Under the pieces are notes generated by a model that ran no database searches, was not told the origin of the DNA, and worked only from the letters and a program-made list of their open reading frames with translations. A stretch of 64,000 nucleotides of DNA. Origin: JBGTGG01 sp964398945. GTDB lineage: Bacteria > Bacteroidota > Bacteroidia > Cytophagales > Cyclobacteriaceae. The DNA is taken from NCBI GenBank assembly GCA_964398945.1, contig CAYNOT010000002.1:62001-126000 (forward strand). The letters run 5' to 3'. The position numbers and the translations under genes were made by a program. This document shows positions 26,204-36,081 of the stretch, in pieces (the stretch's first letter is position 1; each line of letters begins with the position of its first letter).

Positions 26204-26551
26204 ATGGCACTTGACAGTTTACAAACGATAAATGTAATAGAGGCATTGGAAAATTTCGTTGAACGAAAAAGACCACCCGAACACATCAGAAAACAATTAG
26301 ACATTGGCTACAAAATTGAAGGCCAAGACGTTTTTGTTTTTGAAATCAGACCGCAGTTCAACAAACCTGAAATTATAAGAGAACACCCAGTAGCTAAAGC
26401 TACTTTTGTAAAAGCCAAAAACTATTGGAAAGTTTTTTGGATGATGTCAGATTTGAAATGGCATAACTATTCTCATAAACCAACAGTATTGACAATAGAA
26501 GAATTCACAAAACTTGTTGAAGAAGATAAGCATTGTTGTTTTTGGGGATAA
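26204..26551 (+). CDS. DUF3024 family protein, third gene of the AbiE operon
   Basis: A 115-residue protein matching DUF3024 along its length: ALENFVERKRPPEHIRKQLD, then GQDVFVFEIRP, then HPVAKATFVKAKNYWKVFWM, ending KLVEEDKHCCFWG. The start is the ATG at 26204, 4 bp after the toxin stop. An earlier in-frame start at 26186 would overlap the toxin. DUF3024 has no experimentally assigned role that I know of. Its tight placement after AbiEii suggests an accessory role in the module, but the same domain occurs elsewhere in genomes, so the link is unproven. Confidence 0.8.
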   Translation: MALDSLQTINVIEALENFVERKRPPEHIRKQLDIGYKIEGQDVFVFEIRPQFNKPEIIREHPVAKATFVKAKNYWKVFWMMSDLKWHNYSHKPTVLTIEEFTKLVEEDKHCCFWG

Positions 26552-26701
26552 AGGGGACCACCTTTGGTGGACAGTGAAGTGTATCTTATTCCCACTACTT
26601 GCCCTTATGTAAATGACAGGTAGGCCGTTGATGGAAAATAATTGGATAGACTTGCCTTGCAGCCAAAAGTCGTTTAGCTTCACCTTCATAAATCCAATCA
26701 C

Positions 26702-28273
26702 ATGAGACTATCTTACCTGCCCTTGATTTTGCTTTCTTTTTCAACAACCGCACAGACTTTTGATACTGTTATCAAAAACGGAAAAATTGTAGACGGTACC
26801 GGCAATGGCTGGTATTGGGGCGATGTTGGAATTCAAAACGGAAAGATTATGAAGGTTGGGCAGATCGATGCCACTGAAGCTAAAAATGTGGTTGATGCAA
26901 AACGCATGATCGTAGCACCCGGCTTTATTGATGTCCATGCCCATATCGAAGGAAATGATATCCTTGTTCCGACAGCTGATAACTTTATCCACGATGGTGT
27001 TACTACCGTTGTCACGGGAAATTGTGGTTCTTCAAATGTTGACATGGCCAACTACTTTCACCGGTTGGACAGCGTAAAAACCTCCATCAATATTGCCACA
27101 CTGATTGGCCATAACAGTGTGCGCAGGGCGGTGATGGGAGAGGAGGACCGCAAGCCCACAACGCAAGAACAACAACAAATGGAGACACTTATAGAAGAAG
27201 CGATGAAGCAAGGTGCCGTTGGTTTTTCTACCGGGTTGATCTATGTGCCGGGAACGTATTCATCCAAGCAAGAAGTAATTGACTTAGCGAAAGCTGCCGC
27301 AAAACATAATGGTGTGTATGCTTCCCACATCAGGGATGAAGGTGACAACGTGCTGGAGGCAATTGAAGAAGCCATAAACATTGGTCGACAAGCCAACATG
27401 CCAGTGGAGATCAGCCACTTTAAAGTTACGTACAAACCCAATTGGGGAAGATCTGTTCATACAATCGATGCCATTGAAAAAGCACGAAAGGAAGGCATCG
27501 ATGTTACAATTGATCAATATCCCTACGTGGCCAGCAGCACTTCACTGGACACAACATTGCCTACGTGGGCTTTTAGTGGAGGAAGGGATTCATTGCTATA
27601 TCGATTAGCCGATCCGGATATCCGCGAGAAGATCAAAAAGGAAATGTTAGCGACCCTTAAAAGGAAGCAGTTAAAAAATTATAGCTATGCAGTGATTGCC
27701 AGGTTTTCAGCAGACTCTACACTAAATGGATTGAGTATTTCAGAAGCCAATAAAATCCGCGGAAGAAAGGCAAAAGCTTCCGAAGAAGTTGAAACTATTT
27801 TTAGTATGGTATCCACGGGAAGGGTGCAGATGGTATTTTTTAGTATGAATGAAGAAGACCTCAGGCGCATTATGCAATATCCGTTTAATATGGCAGCATC
27901 CGATGCGGGTATTGTTCGTTTTGGATCGGGCATGCCACACCCGCGCGCATACGGAACCAATGCACGGATTCTGGGAATGTATGTTCGGGATTTAAAAGTG
28001 ATTCGACTGGAGGAAGCAATCCGCAGGATGACTTCACTGCCGGCACAGAAATTTCAACTACAAGGCCGCGGACTTATTCGTGAAGGAATGGCTGCTGATA
28101 TTGTTGTATTCGATGAACATACCGTTGCTGACCAGGCAACTTTTGAAAAACCCCACGCCTATTCAACAGGTTTTGAATATGTATTTGTAAATGGTGAACG
28201 TGTGGTGAGTTCCGGTAAACATACGGGTATGCGAAGTGGTACGGTAGTATTTGGGCCCGGGGTTCCTAACTAG
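26702..28273 (+). CDS. N-acyl-D-amino-acid deacylase-like amidohydrolase, exported
   Basis: A 523-residue protein with a signal peptide (MRLSYLPLILLSFSTTAQ) and the amidohydrolase fold of D-aminoacylases. Visible sites are VIKNGKIVDGTGNGWY, the metal-binding PGFIDVHAHIEGND, VVTGNCGSSN, GFSTGLIYVPGTYSS, YASHIRDEGD, VEISHFKVTYKPNWG, and a late Asp in AASDAGIV. The enzyme hydrolyses N-acyl groups from D-amino acids or related peptides. The periplasmic location is inferred from the signal. It stands alone between the AbiE operon and the convergent kinase gene. Confidence 0.9.
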   Translation: MRLSYLPLILLSFSTTAQTFDTVIKNGKIVDGTGNGWYWGDVGIQNGKIMKVGQIDATEAKNVVDAKRMIVAPGFIDVHAHIEGNDILVPTADNFIHDGVTTVVTGNCGSSNVDMANYFHRLDSVKTSINIATLIGHNSVRRAVMGEEDRKPTTQEQQQMETLIEEAMKQGAVGFSTGLIYVPGTYSSKQEVIDLAKAAAKHNGVYASHIRDEGDNVLEAIEEAINIGRQANMPVEISHFKVTYKPNWGRSVHTIDAIEKARKEGIDVTIDQYPYVASSTSLDTTLPTWAFSGGRDSLLYRLADPDIREKIKKEMLATLKRKQLKNYSYAVIARFSADSTLNGLSISEANKIRGRKAKASEEVETIFSMVSTGRVQMVFFSMNEEDLRRIMQYPFNMAASDAGIVRFGSGMPHPRAYGTNARILGMYVRDLKVIRLEEAIRRMTSLPAQKFQLQGRGLIREGMAADIVVFDEHTVADQATFEKPHAYSTGFEYVFVNGERVVSSGKHTGMRSGTVVFGPGVPN

Positions 28274-28333
28274 TGGGAGAAGTTTTGAATGTGATCAGCA
28301 TCTCATCAATTCAACGGAAATACTGGAGTACAA

Positions 28334-30277
28334 TTATTGGCGGGGAAAAGTGAGTATGAACGTGGTTCCTACACCTACTTCACTTTTTACATCAATCGTT
28401 CCACCCATGGATTCAACCTGCGTTTTTACAAGGAACAACCCCAGCCCTTTCCCTTCTACATGTGTATGAAATCGTTGGTAAAGGGAAAACAATTTACTTC
28501 TGAACTTAGGCAGATCAATACCGATACCATTATCTGAAAAGATAAGTTCAAGGCGATTGTTTTTCTTTGCTGTGCTAATAGAAACCTGTAGCGGCCTTTC
28601 ATCACTGCGGTATTTTATAGCATTGCTAAGAAGGTTATAAAGAATGCTTTCAAAATATACATTCACACCTTTCGCTTCTTTTCCGGCAGCGAAATCCTGT
28701 GTGATGGTGGCCTGGATATTTTGCAACGTTTCACTCAATACGTTCCTGGCTTTTTCAAATTTATGCTTGAGGTCTACCTTTTCTACTTTGAGGTGCGCGC
28801 CTTTTCGTATTTCCAAAATAGTGTTCAGGTCGCCAATAATTTCATCCAGGTCGGTTGCTGATTCATGCAGCCGGTTCACAATATCGGATACGCTATCCGA
28901 TAGCGGGGTTTCTAATTTTGCCAATGATGCCAACCCTAAAATGCGTGCGACAGGTGCACGTAAATTATGGGATGCAATATACCCAAACTGCTCAAGCTGG
29001 CCATTGTGTTTGATAAGCTCAAGGTTTGTGCTTTGTAAGTCTACTGTTTGTTTCCTTACCTGATGTTCAAGGTTGGTGTTATAATCAGCAAGCAACCGGT
29101 TGTGTGCATTCCTTTCCTGAACATTTCGATAGAGCAAGAAAATAACAAGAATGAGGAATAGTCCGCCACCGCCACCAATCACCAGTAAGAGGTTGCGTTT
29201 GCTTAGCTGCGAACTTTTTAATTGTGCATTTTTTCTCAGCAATTCATTCTCACTTTGCATTACCTCGGTTTCGTAATTGATTTTTAAGTTCTCAATGGTC
29301 CTGATTTTTTCTTCACTAAAAATACTATCCTTGTATAGGTTGGCAAGTTTATAGGCTTCCAGTGCATTTTCGAAATCGTGTTGTGATTCATAGATTTCGT
29401 ACAGGATGTTGTAGGATTCTTTTACCTTATCGCGGTAAAAATATTTGGTGGATATCCGCAAACTTTCTTTGATAGCATCAATGGCCATCTCATATTGACC
29501 TTTAGCACTATACACCAACGCCAACCCGTTATACGTAAAAGTCATACCAAAAGGACTCTTCTTCGCTTCCGGTAAGTCTTTTGATAAATTATAATAATAG
29601 AGTGCAAGGTTGAATTCTTTCGTGCCCAGGTAAATTTCTGCCAGGTTATTATAAATATACGACAACGTATGTCCCGGTTGGGGGTTTGTTTCCTCCCTCT
29701 CTTTTGCTTTTAGGATATACAACTTGGCACTATCGTACTCGCCCATCTTGCCAAGGTTCCTGCCGATAAAATTTAGTGTGGCGGATACACTCGGGTTGTG
29801 GGCTTTCAACCCCACCTGATATGCGAGTTGTAAATATTGATCAGCTTCTTTATAGTTCATCAAACTTGAATGGATATTCCCCAACGCAGAATATGCTTCA
29901 AACAAGTGTGCGGAATCCTTTAATGCTGTAGCCAGCGTTACATTCTCCAAGGCGTACCGAATAGCAATTTCGAAATTTCCCAATCTTCGGTGGATTCGCA
30001 TCAACATGGTCTGTGCCCCCAATAGCCCAATGCTATTCGGTTGTTGTTGGGCTAGCGTAAAGGCCTCGCGTGCAAAGCGAAGCGCTTGTTTTAAGTCATT
30101 GTTGTAATATTCCTGCGACAATGCATTTAATGATGCAATTTTAACAGAGTCATTTTTAATGGTTTTAATTGTTCTTTTCAGGCTATCAAGGTCATTTTGA
30201 TCTTGGCCATTTGAAATGGGATTAAACCCCAGCAAGACACATAGGGTTAGGCAATATGTAAGGATCAACGTATGCAT
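28334..30277 (-). CDS. TPR-containing hybrid-type sensor histidine kinase (no receiver domain)
   Basis: A 647-residue membrane sensor: signal peptide (MHTLILTYCLTLCVLLGF), six or so tetratricopeptide repeats (~40-320, e.g. IASLNALSQEYYNNDLKQAL, AYSALGNIHSSLMNYKEADQ), a coiled coil, one membrane span (LLLVIGGGGGLFLILVIFLL), and a cytoplasmic HisKA_3-free classic kinase core. Its phosphoacceptor lies in IASHNLRAPVARILG, the N box is LLSNAIKY, and the ATP lid is FSDNGIGI and GKGLGLFLVK. All catalytic boxes are intact. It starts 2 bp after the patatin stop on the same strand, indicating one operon. No response regulator gene is adjacent, so the output protein lies elsewhere. Confidence 0.9.
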   Translation of the reverse strand: MHTLILTYCLTLCVLLGFNPISNGQDQNDLDSLKRTIKTIKNDSVKIASLNALSQEYYNNDLKQALRFAREAFTLAQQQPNSIGLLGAQTMLMRIHRRLGNFEIAIRYALENVTLATALKDSAHLFEAYSALGNIHSSLMNYKEADQYLQLAYQVGLKAHNPSVSATLNFIGRNLGKMGEYDSAKLYILKAKEREETNPQPGHTLSYIYNNLAEIYLGTKEFNLALYYYNLSKDLPEAKKSPFGMTFTYNGLALVYSAKGQYEMAIDAIKESLRISTKYFYRDKVKESYNILYEIYESQHDFENALEAYKLANLYKDSIFSEEKIRTIENLKINYETEVMQSENELLRKNAQLKSSQLSKRNLLLVIGGGGGLFLILVIFLLYRNVQERNAHNRLLADYNTNLEHQVRKQTVDLQSTNLELIKHNGQLEQFGYIASHNLRAPVARILGLASLAKLETPLSDSVSDIVNRLHESATDLDEIIGDLNTILEIRKGAHLKVEKVDLKHKFEKARNVLSETLQNIQATITQDFAAGKEAKGVNVYFESILYNLLSNAIKYRSDERPLQVSISTAKKNNRLELIFSDNGIGIDLPKFRSKLFSLYQRFHTHVEGKGLGLFLVKTQVESMGGTIDVKSEVGVGTTFILTFPRQ

Positions 30278-30279
30278 CC

Positions 30280-32562
30280 TTAATTTTCAATAAGCATTTT
30301 TAGCGTACTAAGGGCTTCTTTGTTTTTTTCAGAATAGATATTGTTTTCTATTCCAGCCTTTTCCCGTTGGGTCAATCGCCAACTTAAAGAGGCACGTGCA
30401 TTATTTTGACGCAAGCTATCCATTTTTTGTAAAATAGGAACGTAGTTTTCAACTTGATATTGAATATCGATGCGGTCAATTGTTCCCTTAAACCAAGATC
30501 GTGTCTGGCCGATAAGTGCATCGTTGTTGATGTCTTGAAAATTCTCAAGGTTGTTGTACACATTGCTGATCGGTTGGGTCAGGTTGTCGATAATACTTTC
30601 CCCTATTTTCGGACTGATGGTGCCAAGTTTTGGTGAGTCACGAATGGAAATGATAATAATGCCGCCTGTGTTTTCTGCAATCCATTCTTTAAAGGAATAG
30701 ATAAAGCGAATGGTATTGGAAATCCCAAAGTTGTCTGAAACCCCTGCATCCATTATCTCAATCGCAGGATCAGTCGGTAAGGCCGTGTTGGGTGTGATGT
30801 ATGGAAACGTTGCACTCATCCGCAGGGCCGACAGAAATCGAAGGTTGGCAGCTCCATGGTTTTCAAAAAGTCTATGAAAGTCAACACCGCTGATTTTATT
30901 GCTCGGATATTCCGGGAATGCCGCGATTTCAAAATTCATGTACGAAACAGGTTGAGAGGCGATATATAATTTCCGGCCATCGTTGGTGATGATTGGCGAC
31001 AAGATCATCATGGGGATAATGGATTTTTGTTCCGGATCATGATACGCTGAGATGGACTTGTCCATTAATTTGTCCGTGATCCCATTAAGCTCTTCATCGA
31101 ACGTATAGCCGCGGTCGCGCACATATTTCAATCCGGAGTATTCATATTTGGTGAACCCTACAAAAATGTCGTTGGCCAAAAAACTAAAAATCAACGGGTT
31201 TAGGTTATCGGCAGAAATGGATTTTCGATGGAGCGGATCGTACGGATCGGTTTCTTCCCCCAATTTTTCACGAAGCTTTAATTCACGGTAGTAACTTGCC
31301 CCGATGATGCCACCGGAAGCCCCTGTTATCAGCATGGTGTTTTTCATCAAGCCACCGTTGGTTTGCTCATCCGCAGTTTGTAAAACGGTGAGTGCCCAGA
31401 GGGCTGCCCGTTTGCCGCCACCACTTACATTTATGAAAACCATTTTTGGTTTCTCATTTTCATCAAATTTTGACCGCCAAGCTTCGAGTGCCTTTAAGGT
31501 GATGGCCCGGTCTTTGGCAATCGTGGCGGTGTCGTTCAAACTTTTCAGCTTATCAACTGAATACTCAACCGGTTCAAGTGTATAATTGAGGCCAAAAGCT
31601 TTGTCTCTGACTTTAAAATAATCTTCACCAACTAAGTAATTGAAAATAAGGAAAAAGGCCAGTGCTGTTGTAACGGCCCACCCACCAAACCAATAGGAAA
31701 ATGCACCGGAGAGCATGACGAAGATGGTCAGGAAAATAATAAAGCTTGCCGCTGCCGGCAACTGGAATAGCGGGTTGTCTTTGAAAATGCCCAGCACCAA
31801 TACAAAAACAAAAATGAAAAATTCAATCACTACCAGGTTAAAATGGTTTTGATCGAAAACCTGTAACACTGTTTCGCGATCATAGAAATTGCTATCATCC
31901 ACTTTCTTTAACCGCAAATTGTGGTCGAGGTAGTTATCGACCCGCACTTGTTTCTTCCGCGCGATATCCAATTTCTTCATCGCGCTGGCGCGTGTTACCC
32001 GCACGTTCTGCTTGATCTTTTCATCGAGGCGGCACACCACATACTTGAAAATATCTTTGTTCGTCAATATGAAATAGACAAAGAAGATGGCCGTCATGGC
32101 CCCGAAACCAATGAGCAGGCCCGACACGCAATAAAACAATTCTTTATTCGTAAGGCTCTGATTGTTTACCTGAAATACAATGATTTGTCGTAAATAGATT
32201 ATCAGGAATAAGATCGGAATGACCGAGTTGTTCACACTAAATTTCGTGAACGGTTTTGCCAACGCGCCCACAAATGAAAACCGATGCCCATCGGTGATGT
32301 AGCTCGTGATGTGGTAGGCGGTGGTGAATCCCGCCAGGGTGGCACCAATAATAAAAAAGCTTGTGAAATTTACTTCGTTGAGGTATTCGGGGTCGAGAAA
32401 CAGATAGGGGATACCGAGGTATTTCCCAAAATTGCCTGTTGCCATTGCGTAAAGCACAATCCATCCCAACAACATGACATGATTACGCTTCAGGTTGTTG
32501 AGGACCAATTGTACCGGAAAAGAGTAATAAAATGCGTTAAAAAAGGGAATCAACCGCTGCAT
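30280..32562 (-). CDS. Membrane-anchored patatin-like phospholipase
   Basis: A 760-residue protein with an N-terminal membrane half (spans near 28-45, 66-88, 112-130, 143-165, 243-260 and 270-310) and a C-terminal patatin domain from about 370. The oxyanion hole is VSGGGKRAALWA (379-390), the nucleophile elbow is GASGG with S416, and the catalytic Asp is in MDAGVSDNFG near residue 640. Patatins hydrolyse acyl chains from membrane lipids, so this one would work at the inner membrane. The 2-bp spacing to the TPR histidine kinase gene downstream suggests the two work in one signalling unit. No such pairing is known to me. Confidence 0.88.
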   Translation of the reverse strand: MQRLIPFFNAFYYSFPVQLVLNNLKRNHVMLLGWIVLYAMATGNFGKYLGIPYLFLDPEYLNEVNFTSFFIIGATLAGFTTAYHITSYITDGHRFSFVGALAKPFTKFSVNNSVIPILFLIIYLRQIIVFQVNNQSLTNKELFYCVSGLLIGFGAMTAIFFVYFILTNKDIFKYVVCRLDEKIKQNVRVTRASAMKKLDIARKKQVRVDNYLDHNLRLKKVDDSNFYDRETVLQVFDQNHFNLVVIEFFIFVFVLVLGIFKDNPLFQLPAAASFIIFLTIFVMLSGAFSYWFGGWAVTTALAFFLIFNYLVGEDYFKVRDKAFGLNYTLEPVEYSVDKLKSLNDTATIAKDRAITLKALEAWRSKFDENEKPKMVFINVSGGGKRAALWALTVLQTADEQTNGGLMKNTMLITGASGGIIGASYYRELKLREKLGEETDPYDPLHRKSISADNLNPLIFSFLANDIFVGFTKYEYSGLKYVRDRGYTFDEELNGITDKLMDKSISAYHDPEQKSIIPMMILSPIITNDGRKLYIASQPVSYMNFEIAAFPEYPSNKISGVDFHRLFENHGAANLRFLSALRMSATFPYITPNTALPTDPAIEIMDAGVSDNFGISNTIRFIYSFKEWIAENTGGIIIISIRDSPKLGTISPKIGESIIDNLTQPISNVYNNLENFQDINNDALIGQTRSWFKGTIDRIDIQYQVENYVPILQKMDSLRQNNARASLSWRLTQREKAGIENNIYSEKNKEALSTLKMLIEN

Positions 32563-32834
32563 GCGTCAATATTTGTGATAATATAAGATTTTTTCAAAGA
32601 TAACTTCTTCCGACAGACCGCGGGTATAAAAAAACCTTCGAGCATAGGGTAATAATGTGCGTTTACAATCTTGTTGCAGGGTGGTGCCTTCTTTTCGCAC
32701 ATTTCGCAAATACGGATATCGATTGGTGGATATATCAATTGTAAATCATCCAAAAATCATTGTAAGCCCTCGTTTACTGACAGTATCTGTCCATACAGTT
32801 TTATTTCTTTGATGCTTTACGTTACTTCGGGAAA
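32563..32834. promoter_or_regulatory. Divergent intergenic region between the patatin and addA genes
   Basis: A 272-bp AT-rich region without an ORF of its own. On the minus strand TATCTTTG at 32595-32602 matches the -7 consensus and lies 33 bp before the patatin start. No convincing -33 box was found for it. For addA, no TAnnTTTG match stands close to the start, so its promoter is not identified. Confidence 0.35.
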
Positions 32835-35800
32835 ATGTCAGCCAAGTTGTTTCATATATACAAGAGTTCAGCCGGGTCGGGGAAAACCCGCACGTTGGCC
32901 AAAGAATATTTATTGCTTGCCCTTCGCTTTCGGGCCGATTATTTCAAACATATTCTGGCGGTTACGTTCACCAACAAGGCAACCCAGGAAATGAAAGACC
33001 GCATCCTGGATTATCTTGATGATTTTGCAAAGGGAGAGGAAAACAACCTGACGAAAGAACTTATTGCAGCATTAAACTATGATCCCAATACTTTTCAGTT
33101 GCATGCGCAGGAAGTACAGGGCGAATTGTTGCATCATTATTCCCAGTTTTCGATCAGCACCATTGATGCATTTTTTCAACGCGTTATCCGTTCGTTTACG
33201 CGCGAGACCGGTTTGATGGGTGATTTCCGGTTGGAAATTGAAACCGATATGGTGTTGGAAGAAGTGATCGATAATTTGATTGATGAACTGAAAGAAGGAA
33301 CAGAACTTACAAAGTGGGTTGTGGAATTCGCGAAATCAAATTTAGAGAATGAACGCAGTTGGGATATACGGAGAGGGCTAAAGGAATTTGCAGAGCAAAT
33401 CTTTAAAGAAGAGTTTAAAATGGTGGAAGGGGAAATCGCTGAAAAAGTAAAGCATCCTTCATTCTTTAAAGACACACGCGAAAATTTGTTTAAACTGAAA
33501 CATAGTTTTCTGGCTACTATTCAAAAGAAAGCGATAGAGGCAGTCACCATTATCGAAAAAAATAATTTAGTTGCCACGGATTTTAGTTACACCAGCGGAA
33601 CACCCTATACATTTTTCAAAACGGTTGCAGCACTCTCTTCAATATCGAAGTATGAAGTAGGTTCCCGATTGACAACCTATTTTAACGATGTGGATAAGTG
33701 GGGAGCAAAGAAAAGTGATAAGCAGCAATTGGTAAACCAACTTGCAAAAGAAAAGCTAGCCGCACTTTTAACTGGTATTCTTGAATTTTCCGATCAACAT
33801 TTGACAAAGGCACTTTCAGCAGAGGTTGCACTCAATAACTTTTATGCATTTGGTTTGATAACGGACATCGCGCGCAAACTGCGGGAATACAAAGACCAAA
33901 ACAATTTGATGTTGCTGGCCGATGCACCACAATTCCTCAACGGGATTATCCAGGACAGCGATACTCCTTTTATTTATGAAAAGGTAGGATCGTTTTACAA
34001 AAATTATTTGATTGACGAATTTCAGGACACTTCCGGTTTTCAATGGGCGAATTTCAAACCCTTGCTGATGAACAGTCTGGATGAAGGCTATCAGGGAATG
34101 TTGGTGGGGGATGTGAAGCAAGCCGTGTACCGCTGGCGTGGTGGGGATTTGTCGCTGTTGCAAAACCGTGTGCTGGACCAGGTCGGGGAAGTACGGGTTG
34201 CTGTGCACGAACTTGACAAAAACTATAGAAGCACACCTGCGATTGTTGATTTCAACAATACTTTTTTTGATGCAGCTGCTAAAAACATTGTTCAACTCGT
34301 TGATGATGCTTTGCCGGAAGCGGTTTTTGAAACAGCTCGTCAGGGTGTTACCCGAACGGATGTTGCAGGTTTTGTGAAAGTTGAATTTTTGGAGTGGGAT
34401 AAAGATGAAGGGTTTGAAGACCTTGCGTTGGATAAACTGGTTACCGATTTGGAATCCATCCAGGATGCTGGTGTACCATTAAAAGATATCGCCATTTTGG
34501 TCCGGAAGAATAGTGAAGGGCAAAAAATAGCACAGCATCTTCTGCAAAAGCAAAGCACGAACCCCGTCAATAGTATTTATCGCTACGATGTGGTGTCAAA
34601 TGAATCGTTGATTATTGATGGTGCCGCTTCGGTGAAATTACTCCTGGGTGCCATGCGTTATTTGTTAAACCATGATGACTCCGTGGCACGTGCACAACTG
34701 GCATACGAATATGCACGGTTGTTTAACCGCGACATGTACCTCAATGAGGTTTTTGAAGTGGGCAATGCCACCACATTTGAAAACATGCTTCCCGAAAAAT
34801 TTGTAAAGCAAAAACGGAGCTTAAAAAAACTTCCACTTTTTGAAATGACCGAGTCGCTGATCGGGATTTTTAAATTGGGTGATCAGCTAGGCGAACTTCC
34901 TTTTATCCAGGCATTTCAGGATGTGGTGTTGGGTTTTTATACACGCGAGAAAAATGATTTGGGTGCTTTTCTGGAATGGTGGGAAGAAAACAGGTTTAAA
35001 AAATCCATACAGGTGCCGGAAGAAATTGATGCTATCCGGATTTTAACCATTCATAAATCAAAAGGACTACAGTTTAAAGTGGTGATGATCCCATTCTGTG
35101 ATTGGAATTTGGACCATGAAAATATGAAACAACCAACGTTGTGGGTAAAAAGTGTAGAGCCGGAATTTGAAGCAGCCGGTTTTTTGCCCATAAACTATTC
35201 TTCAACATTGGAGCGAACATTCTTTCATTCGTTCTATAAGGAAGAGAAGGTACGCACCTATGTTGACAATCTGAATTTGCTATACGTTGCATTGACACGC
35301 GCGGAAGAAGGATTATACCTCACTGCACCAAAGGATTCCAGAAAGGAGAAGAAGATCAACACGACTGCCCAATTATTACAGAGCACCATTGCCGCTGATG
35401 TGGCCCTTAGTGCAAAATGGAAAATTACCGGGCTGCATTGGGAAGCGGGTGAAAAATCGTTCACCAAACCCAAAACTGTTTCCAATGAAGATGGACAAGT
35501 AACATTGACTGCATATCGTGTAACCGATTGGCGACAAAAAATGGTGATCCGTCAATCGGGAAAAACATTTTTCAATCAGGAAGAAGATGTTGCCCAGCAA
35601 AAACGCTTGGAAGGGATACACATGCATTTGATTTTATCCCGGATCCATACTGCTGCGGATTTAGATGCTTCCTTGGATAAAATGTGTTTTGATGGTGTGA
35701 TTCTGGAAGAGGATAAAATATCCTTGCGCGAGAAACTGGAAATACTTTTTACCAACAAGAAAATAAAATCGTGGTTTGATCCGGAATGGACAGTGCGAAC

Positions 35801-36080
35801 AGAAGTGCCCTTATTGCTTCCGGAAAAAGGAGAACGCAGGATCGACCGTTTGATTACGAGTGGAAATACCGCGGTGGTAATCGATTTTAAAACAGGGGAT
35901 CCAAGCAAGAAAGACCAGGAACAAGTACGCGATTATATCCAATGGCTTTATAAAATGAATTTTGCGGAAGTGAATGGGTTCCTGTTGTATTTAAAGACAA
36001 ACCAGGTAGTGAATGTTTCGCTTACCAGGAGTAAAGTATCAAAAGTAAAAGACGAAAACCAGTTGGGCTTAGGGTTATAA
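32835..36080 (+). CDS. AddA-like ATP-dependent helicase-nuclease, UvrD/RecB type
   Basis: A 1081-residue RecB/AddA-like subunit of the double-strand-break repair exonuclease-helicase. Motifs: Walker A SSAGSGKTRTLAKEY near residue 11, TFTNKATQEMKDRI, Walker B IDEFQDTSGFQW, GDVKQAVYRWRGGD, NYRSTPAIVDFNN, the helicase motif V/VI region TIHKSKGLQFKVV and LLYVALTRAEEGL. A C-terminal nuclease follows (about residues 880-1080) with RIDRLITSGNTAVVIDFKTG, the D-DxK type. It acts with AddB to resect DNA ends and degrade linear phage DNA. The addB-like start lies just 1 bp after its stop. Confidence 0.85.
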   Translation: MSAKLFHIYKSSAGSGKTRTLAKEYLLLALRFRADYFKHILAVTFTNKATQEMKDRILDYLDDFAKGEENNLTKELIAALNYDPNTFQLHAQEVQGELLHHYSQFSISTIDAFFQRVIRSFTRETGLMGDFRLEIETDMVLEEVIDNLIDELKEGTELTKWVVEFAKSNLENERSWDIRRGLKEFAEQIFKEEFKMVEGEIAEKVKHPSFFKDTRENLFKLKHSFLATIQKKAIEAVTIIEKNNLVATDFSYTSGTPYTFFKTVAALSSISKYEVGSRLTTYFNDVDKWGAKKSDKQQLVNQLAKEKLAALLTGILEFSDQHLTKALSAEVALNNFYAFGLITDIARKLREYKDQNNLMLLADAPQFLNGIIQDSDTPFIYEKVGSFYKNYLIDEFQDTSGFQWANFKPLLMNSLDEGYQGMLVGDVKQAVYRWRGGDLSLLQNRVLDQVGEVRVAVHELDKNYRSTPAIVDFNNTFFDAAAKNIVQLVDDALPEAVFETARQGVTRTDVAGFVKVEFLEWDKDEGFEDLALDKLVTDLESIQDAGVPLKDIAILVRKNSEGQKIAQHLLQKQSTNPVNSIYRYDVVSNESLIIDGAASVKLLLGAMRYLLNHDDSVARAQLAYEYARLFNRDMYLNEVFEVGNATTFENMLPEKFVKQKRSLKKLPLFEMTESLIGIFKLGDQLGELPFIQAFQDVVLGFYTREKNDLGAFLEWWEENRFKKSIQVPEEIDAIRILTIHKSKGLQFKVVMIPFCDWNLDHENMKQPTLWVKSVEPEFEAAGFLPINYSSTLERTFFHSFYKEEKVRTYVDNLNLLYVALTRAEEGLYLTAPKDSRKEKKINTTAQLLQSTIAADVALSAKWKITGLHWEAGEKSFTKPKTVSNEDGQVTLTAYRVTDWRQKMVIRQSGKTFFNQEEDVAQQKRLEGIHMHLILSRIHTAADLDASLDKMCFDGVILEEDKISLREKLEILFTNKKIKSWFDPEWTVRTEVPLLLPEKGERRIDRLITSGNTAVVIDFKTGDPSKKDQEQVRDYIQWLYKMNFAEVNGFLLYLKTNQVVNVSLTRSKVSKVKDENQLGLGL

Positions 36081-36081
36081 T

